Shown here piece after piece: positions 8,861 through 17,553 of a stretch of 64,000 bases of DNA (position 1 is the first letter of the stretch; each line of letters opens with the position of its first letter). The notes below the pieces were generated by a model. The model was given only the letters and a program-made list of their open reading frames with translations. It ran no database searches and had not been told where the DNA came from. This DNA is from Paenibacillus peoriae. GTDB lineage: Bacteria > Bacillota > Bacilli > Paenibacillales > Paenibacillaceae. The position numbers and the translations under genes are program-made. The stretch covers positions 2,012,001-2,076,000 of the forward strand of contig NZ_CP092831.1 of the NCBI RefSeq assembly GCF_022531965.1. Reading direction: 5' to 3'.

Positions 8861-9253
8861 ATGCCACAGATAAAGGCCGTTCAAACCCCGATTGGAGTAT
8901 TGTATGGACGAGATGCGATCTATTTGGACCATGTGCATATGAATTATTCGAAGAAGGAGCTGATTTTAAAGGGAGAGATTAATGGGGGGCTGGCAACGGA
9001 AGCAGCAGATGATTTTGTGCCTTATGAACTGATATTTACAGAAGTCTACTACTTCAACATGATTGAATTGGACGTCGCTTTGCACATGTCTGAACGGGAA
9101 TATACGCAGGGCAGCAGCTTTGATGAGCTTATAGATACGCCGTTATTAGCTACAGTAGCAAGCGCACGGGGGAAAAATCTAAAGCACTATATGTTGAAAA
9201 CCTATGACGATATAGTAGAAATTGCCTGTAGAGACTATAAGATGACTATATAA
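8861..9253 (+). CDS. Uncharacterised 130-aa protein
   Basis: I do not recognise this family. MPQIKAVQTPIGVLYGRDAI at the N-terminus is followed by alternating hydrophobic/polar segments that suggest a beta-rich small domain, with no signal peptide and no membrane segment. The start at 8861 follows a GGGAGGGG ribosome site; the frame is open further upstream, overlapping tetR, but without a ribosome site. It lies 22 bp after tetR and 32 bp before the macro-domain gene, so it is almost surely co-transcribed with both. Confidence 0.75.
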   Translation: MPQIKAVQTPIGVLYGRDAIYLDHVHMNYSKKELILKGEINGGLATEAADDFVPYELIFTEVYYFNMIELDVALHMSEREYTQGSSFDELIDTPLLATVASARGKNLKHYMLKTYDDIVEIACRDYKMTI

Positions 9254-9285
9254 ACGAGTTGATTTTTAGAAGAGGGAGAGGATCA

Positions 9286-9876
9286 ATGGATACCCAAATT
9301 GAACTATTGAACGTGACAATACGTGTGTTGCAAGGGGATATTACCCGTTGTAAGGCGGATATTATTGTCAATGCAGCCAATACAAGCTTGCTGGGTGGCG
9401 GTGGCGTAGACGGCGCGATTCATAGGGCTGGCGGTCCGGCTATCTTAGAAGATTGTGTAAGTATCAGAAACAAGCAGGGTGGATGTCCCGTAGGAGAGGC
9501 AGTTTATACCACAGCTGGCAAGCTGGATGCCCAATATGTTATTCATACCGTCGGCCCTGTGTGGAATGGTGGCGACCATCGGGAAGAGGAGCTATTGGCG
9601 AAATGCTACCATAATGCACTCCAATTAGCTTTAGAACTGAATGCACGAAGCATTGCTTTTCCGAATATCAGCACAGGCATCTACTGTTTCCCCAAAGAAA
9701 AGGCGGCGGATATTGCTATACAGGAAGTGACACGTTTTGTACGTGAACATGCCGGTTTGAATGAGATTATTTTTGTTTGTTTTGATGCGGAAAATGCTCA
9801 GTTATACAGCCGTAAGTTACAAGATGGTGTTAAGGATATTCAAAAAGATACAGTTGAAGAGAGAATACATGAATAG
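9286..9876 (+). CDS. Macro-domain O-acetyl-ADP-ribose deacetylase (YmdB-like)
   Basis: 196 aa, close to the usual size of a stand-alone macro domain plus a short tail. Diagnostic motifs are GDITRCKADIIVNAANTSLL, GGGGVDGAIHRAGG (catalytic/binding loop), VIHTVGPVW and AFPNISTGIYCFP (distal-ribose/phosphate loop). The family hydrolyses O-acetyl-ADP-ribose and removes ADP-ribose from acidic residues. The start at 9286 has GGGAGAGG 4 nt upstream. It sits between an orphan gene and a GrpB gene in a TetR-headed run, which suggests a nucleotide or ADP-ribose stress role, but that is inference. Confidence 0.92.
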   Translation: MDTQIELLNVTIRVLQGDITRCKADIIVNAANTSLLGGGGVDGAIHRAGGPAILEDCVSIRNKQGGCPVGEAVYTTAGKLDAQYVIHTVGPVWNGGDHREEELLAKCYHNALQLALELNARSIAFPNISTGIYCFPKEKAADIAIQEVTRFVREHAGLNEIIFVCFDAENAQLYSRKLQDGVKDIQKDTVEERIHE

Positions 9877-9896
9877 AAATTAGGGGGGGATCATGA

Positions 9897-10457
9897 ATGC
9901 ATGAGGAGCAAAACCAGGAACATTGGCCGGTGTGGGCTACGGAGCCTGTAAAAATAGTGAATCCTGATCCTGCCTGGTCAGAGCAGGGCCTAAAGATCAT
10001 TCACCAGTTGCGGGAGTTATTACTGCCGTTTAAGGTGACGGAAATCGAACATATAGGAAGCACGGCAATTCCCAATCTTTCCGCTAAGCCCATTATTGAC
10101 ATAATGGCAAAATTAGAATCTTGGGATCAACTGGAACAGATCGTGTCTACTTTACAACCAGCAGGCTGGAACTATGTTCCGCCTGAATTGGACGGTCGGG
10201 AATGGAGAAGATTTTTGGTTAAAGTGGAACAGGATCAAAGAAAGGGACATCTGCATCTCATACTGAAATCTGATGAGCATTGGGATCGGCAGCTATTGTT
10301 TCGGAACCGACTTCGTGAACAGCCTGAGCTGATTCAGCAATATGATGTATTAAAAAGGCGGCTGGCGATGGAAAATCAGCATGATCGTGAAGCGTACACG
10401 GATGCCAAGACTGATTTTGTGCAAAACGTTCTGAATATCGGACATCCTAAAGACTAG
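9897..10457 (+). CDS. GrpB-family (UPF0157) nucleotidyltransferase-fold protein
   Basis: 186 aa. The signature is IEHIGSTAIPNLSAKPIIDIM with the GS-x(n)-D-x-D-like pattern of the nucleotidyltransferase superfamily, followed by GHLHLILK and the C-terminal DREAYTDAKTDFVQNVL helix. The start follows a run of G residues (9882-9889). GrpB proteins are widespread; their nucleic-acid or metabolite target is not established. Last gene of the tetR-orphan-macro-grpB run. A C-terminal remnant of a second GrpB gene lies at 23953-24057. Confidence 0.9.
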   Translation: MHEEQNQEHWPVWATEPVKIVNPDPAWSEQGLKIIHQLRELLLPFKVTEIEHIGSTAIPNLSAKPIIDIMAKLESWDQLEQIVSTLQPAGWNYVPPELDGREWRRFLVKVEQDQRKGHLHLILKSDEHWDRQLLFRNRLREQPELIQQYDVLKRRLAMENQHDREAYTDAKTDFVQNVLNIGHPKD

Positions 10458-10634
10458 GACGACCGGACATTCCGGGTACTTTCCGACCAAGCGCTGAAGT
10501 CTCCGACATTTGTTATTGCCGTGTAGGGGAATGGCCGGAAGGCTTGCCAGCACACCAGAAAAAGCTTATTCAGAAGCTGTTACAGTAGGGTTCATCCAGT
10601 ACTCATGTTCATTTCAAGATAGGAAAAATCGCAT

Positions 10635-11819
10635 TTACAGGCGCTTCAAAAATGCGCTAATGCGCTCTAAAGCCATTTCCAACTGATCTCGCGATGATGC
10701 ATACGAGCAGCGGATAAAGCCCTCGCCGCCTGAGCCAAATGCGGAACCGGGTACAGTAATGACTCCTTCTTCTTCCAGCAACCGCTTGGCAAACTGCTCT
10801 GAGTTTAACCCTGTGTGCATAATGGAGGGAAAAGCATAGAAGGCACCGTTTGGTTCGTGACATGGCAGTCCTGTCTGACATAGGCCTTCAACGAACCATT
10901 TTCTACGCAGATTGTAGGACTCCATCATACGATCTTTTTCCTCCAGCCCGTTACGCAGGGATTCAATAGCGGCAATTTGCCCGATAATAGGAGCGCACAT
11001 GGCGGTATATTGATGAATCTTCAGCATAGCTGAAATCAACTCTCTGGGGCCACACACATAGCCGACCCTCCAGCCTGTCATCGCAAATGCTTTGGAAAAG
11101 CCGCTGATGAGCAGGGTGCGCTCTTTCATTCCTGGCAGAGCAGCGAAGCTTACATGCTTCTGTCCATAGGTCAGTTCAGCATAAATTTCGTCTGATATGA
11201 CGACAAGATTATGCTCCTCAACCAGGCGGGCAATCGGTAGCCAATCCTCATAGGTCATCACCCCACCCGTTGGATTATTCGGGTAACAGAGAATAAGCAC
11301 TTTGGATCGTGGAGTCAGCTTGGCTTGAAGTGCCTCAGCTGTCAGCTTGAACTGCTGATTCGCAGAGGTTTCAACCGTTACGGTATGTCCTCCGTTCAGA
11401 AACGTGATGGGCGAATACGAAATATAACATGGAGCCGGAATGAGTATTTCATCGTGTGTTGAGATGAGGGCGCGTAGTGCCAAATCTAGGGCTTCACTGC
11501 TGCCAATGGTAACCATGATTTCATCTGTCGGGTTGTAGGATGTGTTGAAGTTGCTCTCCAGATACCCGGCAATCTCCTCACGAAGCTCAGGAAGACCGGC
11601 ATTTGGTGTGTATGATGTTTTGCCATTTTCCAGTGCTGTGATACAGGCCTTTCTGACATGTTGAGGGGTTACAAAGTCGGGTTCACCGACACCAAGCGAT
11701 ACAATATCTTTTCTGCCTGTACTATATTCGAAAAACTTACGGATGCCTGAAGGCGGCATTTCCCGTACAGCTGGAGTCAAAAAATCGGTTATAGATACTA
11801 CTGTCGATACATTTGTCAT
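10635..11819 (-). CDS. PLP aminotransferase class I/II, probable alanine transaminase (YugH/AlaT-like)
   Basis: 394 aa, fold type I aminotransferase. It contains SLGVGEPDFVTPQHVRKA, YPNNPTGGVMTYEDW, the PLP-lysine motif SGFSKAFAMTGWRVGY and GFIRCSYASS (substrate-carboxylate arginine). The N-terminus TDFLTPAVREMPPSGIRKFF resembles B. subtilis YugH, which has been described as the main alanine transaminase (AlaT). The ATG at 11819 has AGGAGG 8 nt upstream. A T-box leader with an apparent GCC (Ala) specifier precedes it, which fits a role in making alanine. Aspartate aminotransferase activity remains an alternative. Confidence 0.88.
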   Translation of the reverse strand: MTNVSTVVSITDFLTPAVREMPPSGIRKFFEYSTGRKDIVSLGVGEPDFVTPQHVRKACITALENGKTSYTPNAGLPELREEIAGYLESNFNTSYNPTDEIMVTIGSSEALDLALRALISTHDEILIPAPCYISYSPITFLNGGHTVTVETSANQQFKLTAEALQAKLTPRSKVLILCYPNNPTGGVMTYEDWLPIARLVEEHNLVVISDEIYAELTYGQKHVSFAALPGMKERTLLISGFSKAFAMTGWRVGYVCGPRELISAMLKIHQYTAMCAPIIGQIAAIESLRNGLEEKDRMMESYNLRRKWFVEGLCQTGLPCHEPNGAFYAFPSIMHTGLNSEQFAKRLLEEEGVITVPGSAFGSGGEGFIRCSYASSRDQLEMALERISAFLKRL

Positions 11820-11843
11820 GATGATTTCCTCCTTTTTGAAAAA

Positions 11844-12117
11844 CAAAAAAACCCGCCCCTGTAAAAGGGACGAGTTTATACCCGTGTTACCACCCTAGTT
11901 TCATTCCATAGGAAATGACACTCTGTTCACGTATCCATCAATACGTGTTCCGGTTAACGCTGGAAAGGCGGCAGAGCTTACTTCAGGTTCAGCCCGCTTC
12001 TCAGAGATGGCGTTCGGCTACCCTCGGAATGTTGGCTTTCACCTGCCCCAACTCTCTGCAAATCCGCTGTATAGCTTACTCGTTCTCGTCATTGAAATTT
12101 GTTACCGTATCAAGTTA
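11844..12117 (-). promoter_or_regulatory. T-box riboswitch leader, probable alanine specifier
   Basis: A leader of roughly 270 nt on the minus strand. Stem I elements are AGAGAG and GGTGAAAGCC, followed by GAACGCCATCTCTGAG. Aligned by eye on known T-boxes, the specifier is GCC (12011-12009, Ala). The T-box proper is AGGGTGGTAACACGG (11896-11882); its UGGU would pair with an ACCA tRNA end. A terminator follows (ACTCGTCCC / GGGGCGGGT, then a T-run, 11875-11844). Uncharged tRNA would bind and allow read-through into the aminotransferase gene. The T-box identity is firm; the specifier is less so. Confidence 0.9.
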
Positions 12118-12123
12118 GGTGTA

Positions 12124-12152
12124 ATTATAAGCACAACATTTCAGGATGGCAA
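12124..12152 (-). promoter_or_regulatory. Sigma-A promoter of the T-box/aminotransferase transcript
   Basis: -35 TTGCCA (12152-12147), 17-bp spacer, -10 TATAAT (12129-12124). Transcription would start near 12117, just before stem I of the T-box. Confidence 0.8.
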
Positions 12153-12290
12153 GTCTTTTTTTCATAAACTCTAAAGACATATCATCATTATTGACGACTG
12201 GAAAATAACGTATATAGTGGTATCAAGGGGATTGTGCCCCAGATTTCAATGTGTTATATAACTATATTGCCAGAGAGGAATGGTATCCAT

Positions 12291-12899
12291 ATGAACGTAT
12301 TTGAACGCTTTAGCGGTGAAGTTTTGCCGGCGGATTGGAGCTGGATCAATGAGCCGACAGAATGGAGATTTGATGATACCAAGTCTTTGCAAATTTTTGC
12401 ACCTTCACAGGCAGATTTCTTTAGGGATCCGTCCGGCGCAGCGACTAAATCGTCCGCACCTTTTTTGCATACAACGCTTCAAGGTGATTTTACAATATGG
12501 ACGAGGGTTCGTGTTGATATGAAGCAGCCTTATGATTCAGGATGTTTGATGATAATGGCGGATGATACCCGCTGGGCTAAGCTGTGTTTTGAATATTTCG
12601 AAAGCATTCCATCTATTCTTAGTGTGGTCACACGGGATACATCTGATGATTGTATCTCTGGGGCGATGGACGTGTCCAATCCGTATTTACGAGTGGCACG
12701 AGCTGGAAATTGCTTTGCATTTCATTATTCATCAGATGGTCAGCATTGGAAGCTGGCGAGATATTTTGGGATGAATGTTCCTAACCAGCTAAAAGTCGGA
12801 GTTGTTGCTCAATCTCCCGTGGGGGAGGGCTGTGCTGTTACCTTTGATGCCTTGACGATAACAAACCATGTATCTGAGGACATACGAAACGTGGAGTAA
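12291..12899 (+). CDS. DUF1349 (concanavalin-A-like) protein
   Basis: 202 aa. It contains FLHTTLQGDFTIWTRVRVDM, YDSGCLMIMADDTRWAKLCFE, SVVTRDTSDD and HYSSDGQHWKLARYF, the usual landmarks of DUF1349, a beta-jelly-roll related to glycosidase and lectin domains. It has no signal peptide, so it is cytosolic. The ATG at 12291 is preferred (AGAGG upstream) over an in-frame upstream ATG that has no ribosome site. The enzymatic role is unknown; a carbohydrate-related function is suggested only by fold. Confidence 0.82.
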   Translation: MNVFERFSGEVLPADWSWINEPTEWRFDDTKSLQIFAPSQADFFRDPSGAATKSSAPFLHTTLQGDFTIWTRVRVDMKQPYDSGCLMIMADDTRWAKLCFEYFESIPSILSVVTRDTSDDCISGAMDVSNPYLRVARAGNCFAFHYSSDGQHWKLARYFGMNVPNQLKVGVVAQSPVGEGCAVTFDALTITNHVSEDIRNVE

Positions 12900-12994
12900 A
12901 CAGACAAAGACCCTCTTTCTTAATATGAAAGCGTTATAAAATTAGGATTAGAAAAGACGTATATACGCAACTCAGGCAGGAGGTAGATGGAAAC

Positions 12995-13704
12995 TTGCTG
13001 TTAAGAAGGAAGGGTTACAAGCTGCCCAGTTTGTTGGGAGTGCTGCTTGTAGCTACGTTGGGCTGTTTCGGGCTCATTATGTATTTACAGTCCACAAGCG
13101 GAACGAGGATGTATCAATTTCTGTACTGGGATATATTCCTGGCCTGGGTTCCGGTCTTTATCACTCTCGGCATGATGGCTTTATCCAGACTGCGAAGTAC
13201 AAAAGTGAGGAGTATTCTTTTATTTTTCTCTTTAATTGTATGGTTGTTTTTTCTGCCGAATGCTCTCTATTTGGTGACTGAGTTACTTCATGCGTTTCGT
13301 TTTTAGATGTGAATCCTGATACACGTTTTTGGTTGAACACCCAATTTTGGTTAATCTTATTTACGTCTTTTTCAGCAGCAGGGCTTGGCCTTTTTCTTAC
13401 ATCCCTTTGTGTGTTGGTGATCCATCATATGCTGAGGAGGATTTGTTCAAAGGGGCTCGCATGGGCTGTAGTTTTGGTGTTGTTGTGGCTGGACAGCATA
13501 GGCGTATATATAGGCAGATTTGCTCGCTGGAATAGCTGGGATGTGTTGTTGCAGCCACTGGTGCTCCTTACGGATATTTGGAGATGGGGAGTATATGCTG
13601 GACCTAGGCTTCATTTGCTGTCCTTTTGCTGGCTGGTGTTTGGGATAGCAGTCATTTTTTATTTATTGATCTATATCTCTTTAAGTGAGGATCAGGAAGT
13701 TTAG
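12995..13704 (+). pseudogene. DUF1361 membrane protein, broken by a -1 frameshift
   Basis: The first part (12995-13306, TTG start after GGAGG) encodes an N-terminal hydrophobic half ending TELLHAFRF and then a stop. The second half (to 13704) continues in another frame with DVNPDTRFW...DSIGVYIGRFARWNSWD. The intact paralogue at 40262-41002 covers both halves as one protein (TDLLHVF...SLGIYIGRFFRGNTWD). Adding one T to the five-T run near 13299-13304 would restore a single reading frame. It is therefore a recent pseudogene, a slippage-corrected gene or a sequencing error. No function is known for DUF1361. Confidence 0.8.
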
Positions 13705-13749
13705 GCCGAGGACATGTATTCCATGAATACAGGCTTCGGCCTATTTTTA
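13702..13749 (+). terminator. Terminator after the broken DUF1361 gene
   Basis: Outer stem TAGGCCGAGG / CTTCGGCCTA with an inner hairpin TGTATTC / GAATACA and a TTTTT tail. It lies between convergent genes. Confidence 0.8.
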
Positions 13750-13760
13750 CATGTGGCGAG

Positions 13761-14690
13761 TCAGGAGTTGGCGTTGTCCTCCCCATGCACATCGTAAAGC
13801 ACGCGCACAAGCAGATCCTGACTGAAATTCCCGAATCTTTTGCCAAAAATAGTGAGTCCTCCTTTGTTTTCTGATTCATCGGTTACAGATAAACGGAGTG
13901 TAATGTCGCTTTTATAATTAAGGTTAATATCATCTATTGTGACCTCGGAAATGCGGCACCCATCAATGAAGCTGCCTTGTTGATTGATGCGAATTAATTT
14001 GAGCATACCATATTGATTCAGATGCGGTGGCCACCAATCTGGATTGAGAACCCCCGGCACTTCTCCAAAATCTCCGGCGCTGGTCCAGTGCCCAATAGGG
14101 ATACCGTTAATGTGAAAACAAATATCGGAGGGATATTCCTCACAATAGCAGGGTGCTTCTGAGCCCAGTTCTGCGGAGAATTGAATTTCTTTAAAGGATT
14201 GATTCGCTTTCAGATAGTTGGGGATACGGTATTCCAAAAAGCCCTCAGCCATCCAGATCATTTCCGACTCCAGCCGCCCGGGATCTGCAAAATAGCGTGG
14301 ATCATCAAAATCGCCGATAATGCTGTCTCGGGTCACCAATCCACAAGTGGGGGACGCTTGATAGTTACTATAATGACCTACGCGAATCTCAACCTCATAC
14401 ACATTTTTTTGTTCTCTACTGCGCAAATCTACCATCAGTTTATCCTTGTTCAAATAGCACATTTTTCGGGTGCCGTGCTTGCCGCTCACGGTATTGATCT
14501 CCACAAGGCCGCATTCTTCCAATTTTCGAATATGCATTGTAATGGTACCGTTGCTCAAATTAAGTTTGTTAGCAATGTCATTCATACTTTGTCCCTGGTA
14601 GGCAAGTAACTCGAGAATTTGAATGCGGATTTCTGAACCCAGTGCTTTAAAAATATCTAATCCTGACATTAAGTCCTTAATATAAATCAT
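13761..14690 (-). CDS. ArsR-type winged-helix regulator with large C-terminal domain
   Basis: 309 aa. The N-terminal ArsR/SmtB-like winged helix (FKALGSEIRIQILELLAYQG, MNDIANKLNLSNGTITMHIR, residues ~13-75) is joined to a ~220-residue C-terminal domain (GHWTSAGDFGEVPGVLNP, WWPPHLNQYG) with no cysteine metal-site signature, so it is probably a sugar- or ligand-sensing domain. It is divergent from an arabinan ABC/GH43 operon and is the obvious candidate regulator of it. B. subtilis uses AraR (GntR/LacI-like) for this job. The ATG at 14690 is used; a second ATG at 14669 with AAGGA closer by is possible. Confidence 0.82.
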   Translation of the reverse strand: MIYIKDLMSGLDIFKALGSEIRIQILELLAYQGQSMNDIANKLNLSNGTITMHIRKLEECGLVEINTVSGKHGTRKMCYLNKDKLMVDLRSREQKNVYEVEIRVGHYSNYQASPTCGLVTRDSIIGDFDDPRYFADPGRLESEMIWMAEGFLEYRIPNYLKANQSFKEIQFSAELGSEAPCYCEEYPSDICFHINGIPIGHWTSAGDFGEVPGVLNPDWWPPHLNQYGMLKLIRINQQGSFIDGCRISEVTIDDINLNYKSDITLRLSVTDESENKGGLTIFGKRFGNFSQDLLVRVLYDVHGEDNANS

Positions 14691-14862
14691 AGCTATAGAC
14701 CATCCTTATCTATAAAAATTGTGATGTAAGCGCTTATATATTTACTTTGATTTATGTTAAAATAAAATCAAAAAGAAGTAAACTGCTTTTTTGTAAATTT
14801 TTTTTACTAAATAAAGAGGGGAGAAAATTAAACTCCAAATTAAGAATTACTTCAAAAATAAT

Positions 14863-14915
14863 TCGTATTTAAGCTTTATTACTGATTATTTCGATAAAAG
14901 TTAACTTAAATACGA
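14863..14915. repeat. Perfect 11-bp inverted repeat, candidate operator
   Basis: TCGTATTTAAG (14863-14873) and CTTAAATACGA (14905-14915) are exact inverted copies in the ~500-bp AT-rich gap between the ArsR-type regulator and the arabinan operon. It is a candidate regulator site or looped operator; the rest of 14691-14982 shows only AT-rich sequence. Confidence 0.5.
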
Positions 14916-14982
14916 TTTAATTTTGCTTTCCATGTTACTCTAATCTATGTTTTATAATTATTTAAAAAGATTGAAAAATACA

Positions 14983-15012
14983 TTGACGAACCGAGGAAAG
15001 GCATGCTATATT
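14983..15012 (+). promoter_or_regulatory. Promoter of the arabinan operon
   Basis: -35 TTGACG (14983-14988), 18-bp spacer, -10 TATATT (15007-15012). It leaves an untranslated leader of about 180 nt before the solute-binding-protein gene. Confidence 0.65.
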
Positions 15013-15016
15013 TTGT

Positions 15017-15031
15017 TTGTAAACGAATTCA
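15017..15031 (+). promoter_or_regulatory. cre site (CcpA) at the arabinan operon start site
   Basis: TTGTAAACGAATTCA matches the full cre consensus WTGNAANCGNWNNCW with no mismatch. It lies immediately after the -10 box and so covers the transcription start, a position at which CcpA represses. Confidence 0.75.
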
Positions 15032-15198
15032 TTATTGATAAAGTAAAATGTTAATTATATGGTACATGAGAGGGATGATAATCACAGCGGCAATCAACAA
15101 CGGGTTGTGTACCGCACAGTTAAAGATTAGGCCGAGTGGTATAAAGTTATTTTAACACTAAATGTATGCGGTTTCATTTAAACTTAGGAGGGGTCGCG

Positions 15199-16542
15199 TT
15201 GATAAAGAAAAAAGGTTTTGCAATAACAATGGTTGTTCTGTTGTTAATGGTGGCTGCACTGGCTGGTTGTAGTGGGGGAAGTTCCAGTAGTGATGGAAGT
15301 AAGGAACTGACATTCATGTTCCGTGGTGGCACAGATGAACAAAAGGCTTATAAGGAAGTAATCAAGAAATTTGAAGAGGAACATCCTGGCGTAAAAGTTA
15401 AAATGGTCGTGACGGCAGCGGATCAATATGCTACAAAGCTAAGAGCTGCGATCACAGGAAATAATCTTCCAGATATCTTTTACTTTGCCCCTGGAGATGT
15501 GAAAGCTTATGTAAACAGTGGGGTATTGAAGAATCTCACTCCTTACATTGAGAAGAACAAGGATATTAAACTGGATAACATCTGGAAATACGGTATAGAT
15601 TTGTATCGCTATGACGGTAAAATGGCCGGTCAAGGAGATATTTACGGTATGCCGAAGGACTTAGGTCCATTCGCACTTGGCTACAACAAAACGATGTTCG
15701 AAAAAGCGGGCGTTCCATTGCCTGACAAAGACAAACCGTATACATGGGATGAATTTATCAAGGTTAGCCAAGAGTTGACCAAAGATACCAATGGTGACGG
15801 CAAGCCAGATCAATACGGTACAGGTTTTAACGTTCAGTGGGCATTGCAAGCCTTTGTATGGAGTAATGGGGCTGATTGGCTGGATGAGAGCAAAACGAAA
15901 GTAACGATTGATGATCCGAAATTTGCGGAAGCTCTTCAGTACTTTGCTGACATGCAAAACAAATATAAAATCACACCTGGTATTGAACAATCACAAACAT
16001 TGGACACATACCAACGTTGGATGAAGGGCGAAATGGCATTCTTCCCGGTTGGTCCTTGGGATATGAGTACATTTGAAAAACTGCCATTCGAATATGATTT
16101 ACTGCCGTTCCCAGCCGGATCGACTGGCAAATCAGCAACATGGATCGGTTCTCTGGGTATCGGCGTTTCCTCTAAAACAAAATACCCGGATGAAGCTGTT
16201 GAACTGGTTAACTATCTGACGACTTCTAAAGAAGGAATGAAGCAGCTCGTAGATGCCAAGGTACAAATTCCGAATCTGCTGGACATGGCTGATGAATGGT
16301 CCAAAGATACGAAAACCAAGCCTAACAATAAACAAGAATTTATTGATATCGTAAATGACTATGGACGCTCATTACCAGGCAACTATACGTATAATGCAGA
16401 ATGGTACGATATTTTCTTCACAGATATTCAACCTGTGCTGGATGGTAAAATTACGGCGGCAGATTATGTGAAACAAGAACAACCGAAGATGCAGAAACTG
16501 CTGGATAAAGCGGTGGAGCAAGAGAAAAAATCACAGAAATAA
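15199..16542 (+). CDS. Sugar ABC transporter solute-binding lipoprotein (AraN-like)
   Basis: 447 aa. A lipoprotein signal peptide ([10 protein letters not shown], hydrophobic core, lipobox LAGC with Cys24) precedes a family-1 solute-binding fold ([32 protein letters not shown]). The TTG at 15199 with AGGAGGGG 7 nt upstream is the start; an in-frame ATG at 15166 lies before the ribosome site. With two permeases and two GH43 arabinan enzymes downstream, it most likely binds alpha-1,5-arabino-oligosaccharides at the membrane surface, like AraN of B. subtilis. No ATPase gene is linked, so a shared MsmX-type ATPase is expected. Confidence 0.88.
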   Translation: MIKKKGFAITMVVLLLMVAALAGCSGGSSSSDGSKELTFMFRGGTDEQKAYKEVIKKFEEEHPGVKVKMVVTAADQYATKLRAAITGNNLPDIFYFAPGDVKAYVNSGVLKNLTPYIEKNKDIKLDNIWKYGIDLYRYDGKMAGQGDIYGMPKDLGPFALGYNKTMFEKAGVPLPDKDKPYTWDEFIKVSQELTKDTNGDGKPDQYGTGFNVQWALQAFVWSNGADWLDESKTKVTIDDPKFAEALQYFADMQNKYKITPGIEQSQTLDTYQRWMKGEMAFFPVGPWDMSTFEKLPFEYDLLPFPAGSTGKSATWIGSLGIGVSSKTKYPDEAVELVNYLTTSKEGMKQLVDAKVQIPNLLDMADEWSKDTKTKPNNKQEFIDIVNDYGRSLPGNYTYNAEWYDIFFTDIQPVLDGKITAADYVKQEQPKMQKLLDKAVEQEKKSQK

Positions 16543-16563
16543 TGCGTAAATAGAGGAAAAAAG

Positions 16564-16603
16564 GATGATGTTAGTGGCTGAATATCATGCTGCTAACATC
16601 ATC
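16564..16603 (+). repeat. Intra-operon hairpin after the solute-binding-protein gene
   Basis: Perfect 11-bp stem GATGATGTTAG / CTAACATCATC with an 18-nt loop and no T-run. Such hairpins between a binding-protein gene and its permeases usually protect the upstream mRNA or partly attenuate, giving an excess of binding protein. Confidence 0.7.
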
Positions 16604-16635
16604 TTCATTCCAAATTAGAAACAGAGGTGAGCCCT

Positions 16636-17526
16636 GTGATAACCAAATCTAATCTCTACCGCAAAGAGAAGGTATATGGATACTTATTTATTCTTCCACC
16701 TATTCTCGGTCTGCTAATCTTTACGTTATTCCCGTTTGTCTATTCATTATACGGCTCTTTTACAGACTGGGACGGATTGGGACAAATGAACTTTATTGGT
16801 CTCGACAATTTTAAAGATTTATTTAGCGATGAGCTCTTTTATAAATCGATGTACAATACTCTTTTCTTAATGCTAGGTATTCCAATCGGTCTTGTACTAG
16901 CTTTACTGCTGGCACTAGGTTTGAATCGCAAGATTCCAGGTACGACAACATTTCGTGTGATTTACTATATCCCGGTTATTTCTTCGTTGGCTGCCGTTTC
17001 TATTATGTGGAACTGGGCATACAACGGGGACTATGGTTTGGTGAACCAATTCCTCGAAATATTCGGTATTAAGGGTCCTAATTGGCTGATGGATAAGGAT
17101 ACGGTCAAACCGGCCTTGATTCTCATGACCGTCTGGAAGGGTCTCGGATATACGATGCTGCTATATTTGGCAGCCCTGCAAAGCGTATCTCGCTCTTATT
17201 ATGAAGCAGCAGAGCTAGATGGAGCTAGCGGATTCCAAATGTTCCGCAATATTACATGGCCAATGGTGAAACCAGTAACTTTTTTCCTGGTCGTAACTAA
17301 TATCATTGGTGGTTCGCAAATCTTTACTGAAATGAACATTATGACACCTACAGGGGGTCCGGAATACTCATCCGCCTCAATCGTCTTTTATATTTGGGAT
17401 AAGGCATTTAAAAACCTGCAAATGGGATATGCCTCCGCGATGGCTATGATTCTCGGCATCTTCATTTTTATCGTAACTTTGATTCAATTCAAAATGAATG
17501 AAAAATCGTCCTTTGATGGGGATTGA
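16636..17526 (+). CDS. Sugar ABC transporter permease (AraP-like, MalF class)
   Basis: 296 aa, six hydrophobic segments, with the EAA cytoplasmic loop YYEAAELDGASGFQMFRNIT that docks to the ATPase. The start is the GTG at 16636 (RBS AGAGGTGA 5 nt upstream); the upstream GTG at 16627 lies inside that ribosome site. It forms the heteromeric channel with the next gene, 27 bp downstream. The arabino-oligosaccharide substrate is inferred from the adjacent GH43 genes. Confidence 0.9.
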   Translation: MITKSNLYRKEKVYGYLFILPPILGLLIFTLFPFVYSLYGSFTDWDGLGQMNFIGLDNFKDLFSDELFYKSMYNTLFLMLGIPIGLVLALLLALGLNRKIPGTTTFRVIYYIPVISSLAAVSIMWNWAYNGDYGLVNQFLEIFGIKGPNWLMDKDTVKPALILMTVWKGLGYTMLLYLAALQSVSRSYYEAAELDGASGFQMFRNITWPMVKPVTFFLVVTNIIGGSQIFTEMNIMTPTGGPEYSSASIVFYIWDKAFKNLQMGYASAMAMILGIFIFIVTLIQFKMNEKSSFDGD

Positions 17527-17553
17527 TTTTCGCGGAAAGGAGTGAGTCTGATT

